This document shows, in pieces, positions 62,448 to 64,000 of a stretch of DNA of 64,000 bases. Source of the DNA: Pseudaestuariivita atlantica (GTDB lineage Bacteria > Pseudomonadota > Alphaproteobacteria > Rhodobacterales > Rhodobacteraceae). The position numbers were made by a program, and so were the translations under genes. Each line of letters starts with the position of its first letter. The first letter of the stretch is position 1. The stretch is taken from NCBI RefSeq assembly GCF_001205715.1, contig NZ_AQQZ01000008.1, forward strand, positions 168,062 to 232,061. The letters are read 5' to 3'. Below the pieces are notes generated by a model. The model saw only the letters and a list, made by a program, of their open reading frames with translations. It was not told the DNA's origin and ran no database searches.

Positions 62448-63188
62448 TTACCTCACAGACGCAAGATACATCACAGCGCGTACCACATCGTCGCTATGCT
62501 CCAGAAGAACTCCAACCAGAGGTGCTTTCCCTGAGTGCGTCACGTACGGTCTGCCCGACATTTCGCCAACCTCTCCACCTACAGCCATGGCCAGTTTGTG
62601 TAAGTATGCTTCAGCGACATCTGGGTCGCCAAGGCTCGCGGATACTTGGTCGGTCCAAACTTGCCCGTTCCTTTGAATGTACCCCAGATTTGCTACGTCG
62701 CCTGACGGCGTGCCCCATCGCAAGATCAGAGACTTCTTGAACTCCGGATAGACACCAAGAGGTTCCAAATCGGCCAGAAACTTCTGAATTTGTTGCGGAA
62801 GCTGATCGTCTAACTCGCTCATGGCTGCAAAGAACGCATCGGACGACATTGATCGCGCAGGCTGATCAGGCGTCTGTGCAATTGCTTGCACGGCACCTAG
62901 AACGACTTGGTCGACAGCACCTTCGAACCTCACCACACCGCGTTCAACGCGCTGTGTGGCGGCCAGTGTTCTCGGCACAATGAGATATTCGTCATCGTTC
63001 TGTGCGTAGACGGACAACTCGACCAAACCGAAGGTGAACTGGAATCCTGCGTGTAGCTGAAGGCCTTGGTGGAGAGTGTTCAATTCGCTCCGGATGCCAT
63101 CCCCGAGCACCAAAACAACGATCCGACCGGTTCTCAGATTATGCGAGACTGCATCAATGAAGTCGGGATAGGCCTCGCAGTGTTGCAT
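62448..63188 (-). CDS. C-terminal part of an unrecognised conserved protein
   Basis: 246 residues from ATG 63188, though the start is artificial: the frame upstream is non-homologous debris overlapping the integrase remnant. Visible segments are L-R-T-G-R-I-V-V-L-V-L-G-D-G-I-R, then L-V-E-L-S-V-Y and L-I-V-P-R-T-L-A-A-T-Q-R-V-E-R, which recall the second half of a family of nuclease-like or defence-associated proteins whose first half is absent here. The C-terminal 90 residues (from about V-Y-P-E-F-K-K-S) form a separate alpha/beta domain. Function unknown; likely a truncated gene left by the deletion that also broke the integrase. Confidence 0.5.
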   Translation of the reverse strand: MQHCEAYPDFIDAVSHNLRTGRIVVLVLGDGIRSELNTLHQGLQLHAGFQFTFGLVELSVYAQNDDEYLIVPRTLAATQRVERGVVRFEGAVDQVVLGAVQAIAQTPDQPARSMSSDAFFAAMSELDDQLPQQIQKFLADLEPLGVYPEFKKSLILRWGTPSGDVANLGYIQRNGQVWTDQVSASLGDPDVAEAYLHKLAMAVGGEVGEMSGRPYVTHSGKAPLVGVLLEHSDDVVRAVMYLASVR

Positions 63189-63477
63189 CGATTTGTGGGC
63201 TTTAGAGCGGGTTTGGTGACGCTCCCAGAGCTTTATGAAGTTGAGACAGGGACGCGATGTGTCGGCGCAAAGTCGATACCGCCAGCTTTCCAGCATGTTC
63301 GGCGATGTAGGCTGCAACCTCTCCTTCATTTGAAGGAATGTTCCCGCCCCATCGGCGAAATTGTTCGACGTCTGACCGATATGCGCGCTGGGTGTTCTTG
63401 GAATACGCGGCCTCCAACAGACGTCTGAGCTGCGCAGGCGTCTCAAGGTCGTTCGCGATCTTGGGGGGTATGAGCAT
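63157..63477 (-). pseudogene. Remnant of a tyrosine recombinase (phage-type integrase), N-terminal domain
   Basis: From ATG 63477 the frame gives 91 residues of a SAM-like core-binding domain: S-K-N-T-Q-R-A-Y-R-S-D-V-E-Q-F-R-R-W, V-A-A-Y-I-A, S-T-L-R-R-H-I-A-S-L-S-Q-L-H-K-A, S-P-N-P-L, then a TAA stop at 63202-63204. The same frame continues past the stop with A-T-L-R-G-L-S-R, which still fits the family, and is lost near 63160-63175. The catalytic domain with the Arg-His-Arg-Tyr residues is gone. So the integrase is inactivated twice: a nonsense codon and a deletion or fusion. Confidence 0.7.
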
Positions 63478-63506
63478 GCTTTTTTGCCTCCGATAATTGA
63501 AGATTA

Positions 63507-63926
63507 TCAGAAGTGATTTTGAAGTGTGGCCAAACGGCATTCGTTCAGCAAACCCCACTCCGCGACCATTGTCCTCACAAGTTCGTCTACATAGTCGTCT
63601 CTGAGGCCCCACCCCAAACTGGTGGCTCTGTTCTTCAGATCGGAGCCAAGCCTCCAATTCAAGCGACGGCGAAGCTGTCCACACTCAATTCTGAACAATA
63701 ATCCGCCCAGTGTTTTTGCGGTCGATACTTCACCTGTTTTTCCATCCTTGAGAAGCCTCTCCACTCGTCGGGACCGAGCGGCGTACTCTCGCAATCCTGC
63801 CAAACCGACTCTTGTGTGTTGTCCGCAAGCCCAGGTCGGAATGCCCCGGTGCCAAAGGGTGGGCAGGACATCATCCTCTGCTTCCTTTGCTGTTTCAGGG
63901 AACTCTGGGGCCAGAGCGACGAGCAT
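63507..63926 (-). CDS. Hypothetical protein of the island
   Basis: 139 residues from ATG 63926. In the same frame an upstream stop lies 33 bases before the ATG, but there is no good ribosome site, so the true start or even an upstream fused part may be missing. Basic chain with A-C-G-Q, L-L-F-R-I-E-C-G-Q-L-R-R-R-L-N-W and a C-terminal W-G-L-L-N-E-C-R-L-A. No family recognised. Lies 29 bases upstream of the integrase remnant on the same strand. Confidence 0.35.
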   Translation of the reverse strand: MLVALAPEFPETAKEAEDDVLPTLWHRGIPTWACGQHTRVGLAGLREYAARSRRVERLLKDGKTGEVSTAKTLGGLLFRIECGQLRRRLNWRLGSDLKNRATSLGWGLRDDYVDELVRTMVAEWGLLNECRLATLQNHF

Positions 63927-64000
63927 CGGTGCCAGAATTGAACGCGTCGTTGAACCGCCCCGGGTTTACCGGAGAGTTTCTGGTTCAATAGTTAGGCTGC

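Larger units (their letters stand above)
55433..64000 (+). mobile_element. Putative genomic island in tRNA-Thr (left end)
   Basis: Begins with the tRNA-Thr 3' fragment. Immediately after it base composition drops, the protein-coding genes that follow (55824-62310) are less GC-biased than the chromosome on the left, and from about 62311 on the DNA is clearly lower in GC and filled with broken genes including an integrase remnant. The order chromosome - tRNA 3' fragment - foreign DNA predicts that the island extends to the right and ends with an intact tRNA-Thr beyond the window. Confidence 0.6.

Noticed and set aside
63659..63988. 109-codon minus-strand frame at the right edge
   Set aside because: Overlaps the frame at 63507-63926 in another register, is rich in Gln/Arg/Ser shadow sequence and has no motif; neither frame is strong, but the other has the more protein-like composition.

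Overview
The window looks like chromosome of a marine-type alphaproteobacterium of the Rhodobacteraceae (Roseobacter group). This rests on the high GC content, an RTX protein ending in a Hint domain, the run hom - glpX - recJ - tRNA-Glu, an orphan sarcosine-oxidase-type flavoprotein, and many binding-protein-dependent importers packed into operons with 1-22 nt overlaps. No database search was possible; all names come from reading motifs and gene order.

Layout. 1-3.7 kb: end of a secreted protein, a SoxB-like oxidase, a small Cys-rich protein whose C-terminus has been shifted by a 23-bp tandem duplication, and glutamate dehydrogenase. 4.0-7.8 kb: a Tad/Flp-type surface cluster in two transcription units (two paralogous TadE-like proteins, a von Willebrand-type TadG-like protein, one more TadE-like protein). 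7.8-17.0 kb: housekeeping genes (dehydrogenase, nuclease-family protein, pirin, TetR regulator, homoserine dehydrogenase, class II fructose bisphosphatase, RecJ). 17.1-18.6 kb: tRNA-Glu carrying a very small inserted element bounded by 28-bp direct repeats. 18.6-26.7 kb: a TctDE two-component system with a stray binding protein, facing a tctCBA tripartite tricarboxylate transporter that runs on into a CoA-transferase and a citryl-CoA-lyase-like enzyme. 26.7-31.1 kb: a 1453-residue RTX/Hint protein. 31.3-37.8 kb: a quaternary-amine-type ABC importer behind a PLP enzyme of the D-cysteine desulfhydrase / L-cysteate sulfo-lyase type, with a divergent LysR regulator. 37.8-50.0 kb: a deoxy-sugar (probably L-fucose, possibly L-rhamnose) oxidative pathway on two divergent operons, with IclR regulator and ABC importer. 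50.1-55.3 kb: LysR regulator and a ugpBAEC-type glycerol-3-phosphate importer.

From 55.43 kb to the window edge the sequence appears to be an integrated island. It starts with a 45-nt 3' fragment of a tRNA-Thr gene, carries another sugar-type ABC importer with a double SnoaL-like protein and a LysR regulator, then lower-GC debris including a broken tyrosine integrase. The intact tRNA-Thr should lie beyond position 64000.

Common theme: five separate import operons each put a strong hairpin directly after the binding-protein gene, the expected way to make more binding protein than membrane components. Several divergent promoters contain inverted or direct repeats that are good operator candidates. 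The best candidates for something not yet described are the 1.4-kb tRNA-Glu element with its structured non-coding half, the TctDE operon with its own binding protein, the transporter-plus-CoA-lyase operon, and the deoxy-sugar operon with two unrelated dehydratase systems and an extra aldolase-type gene.
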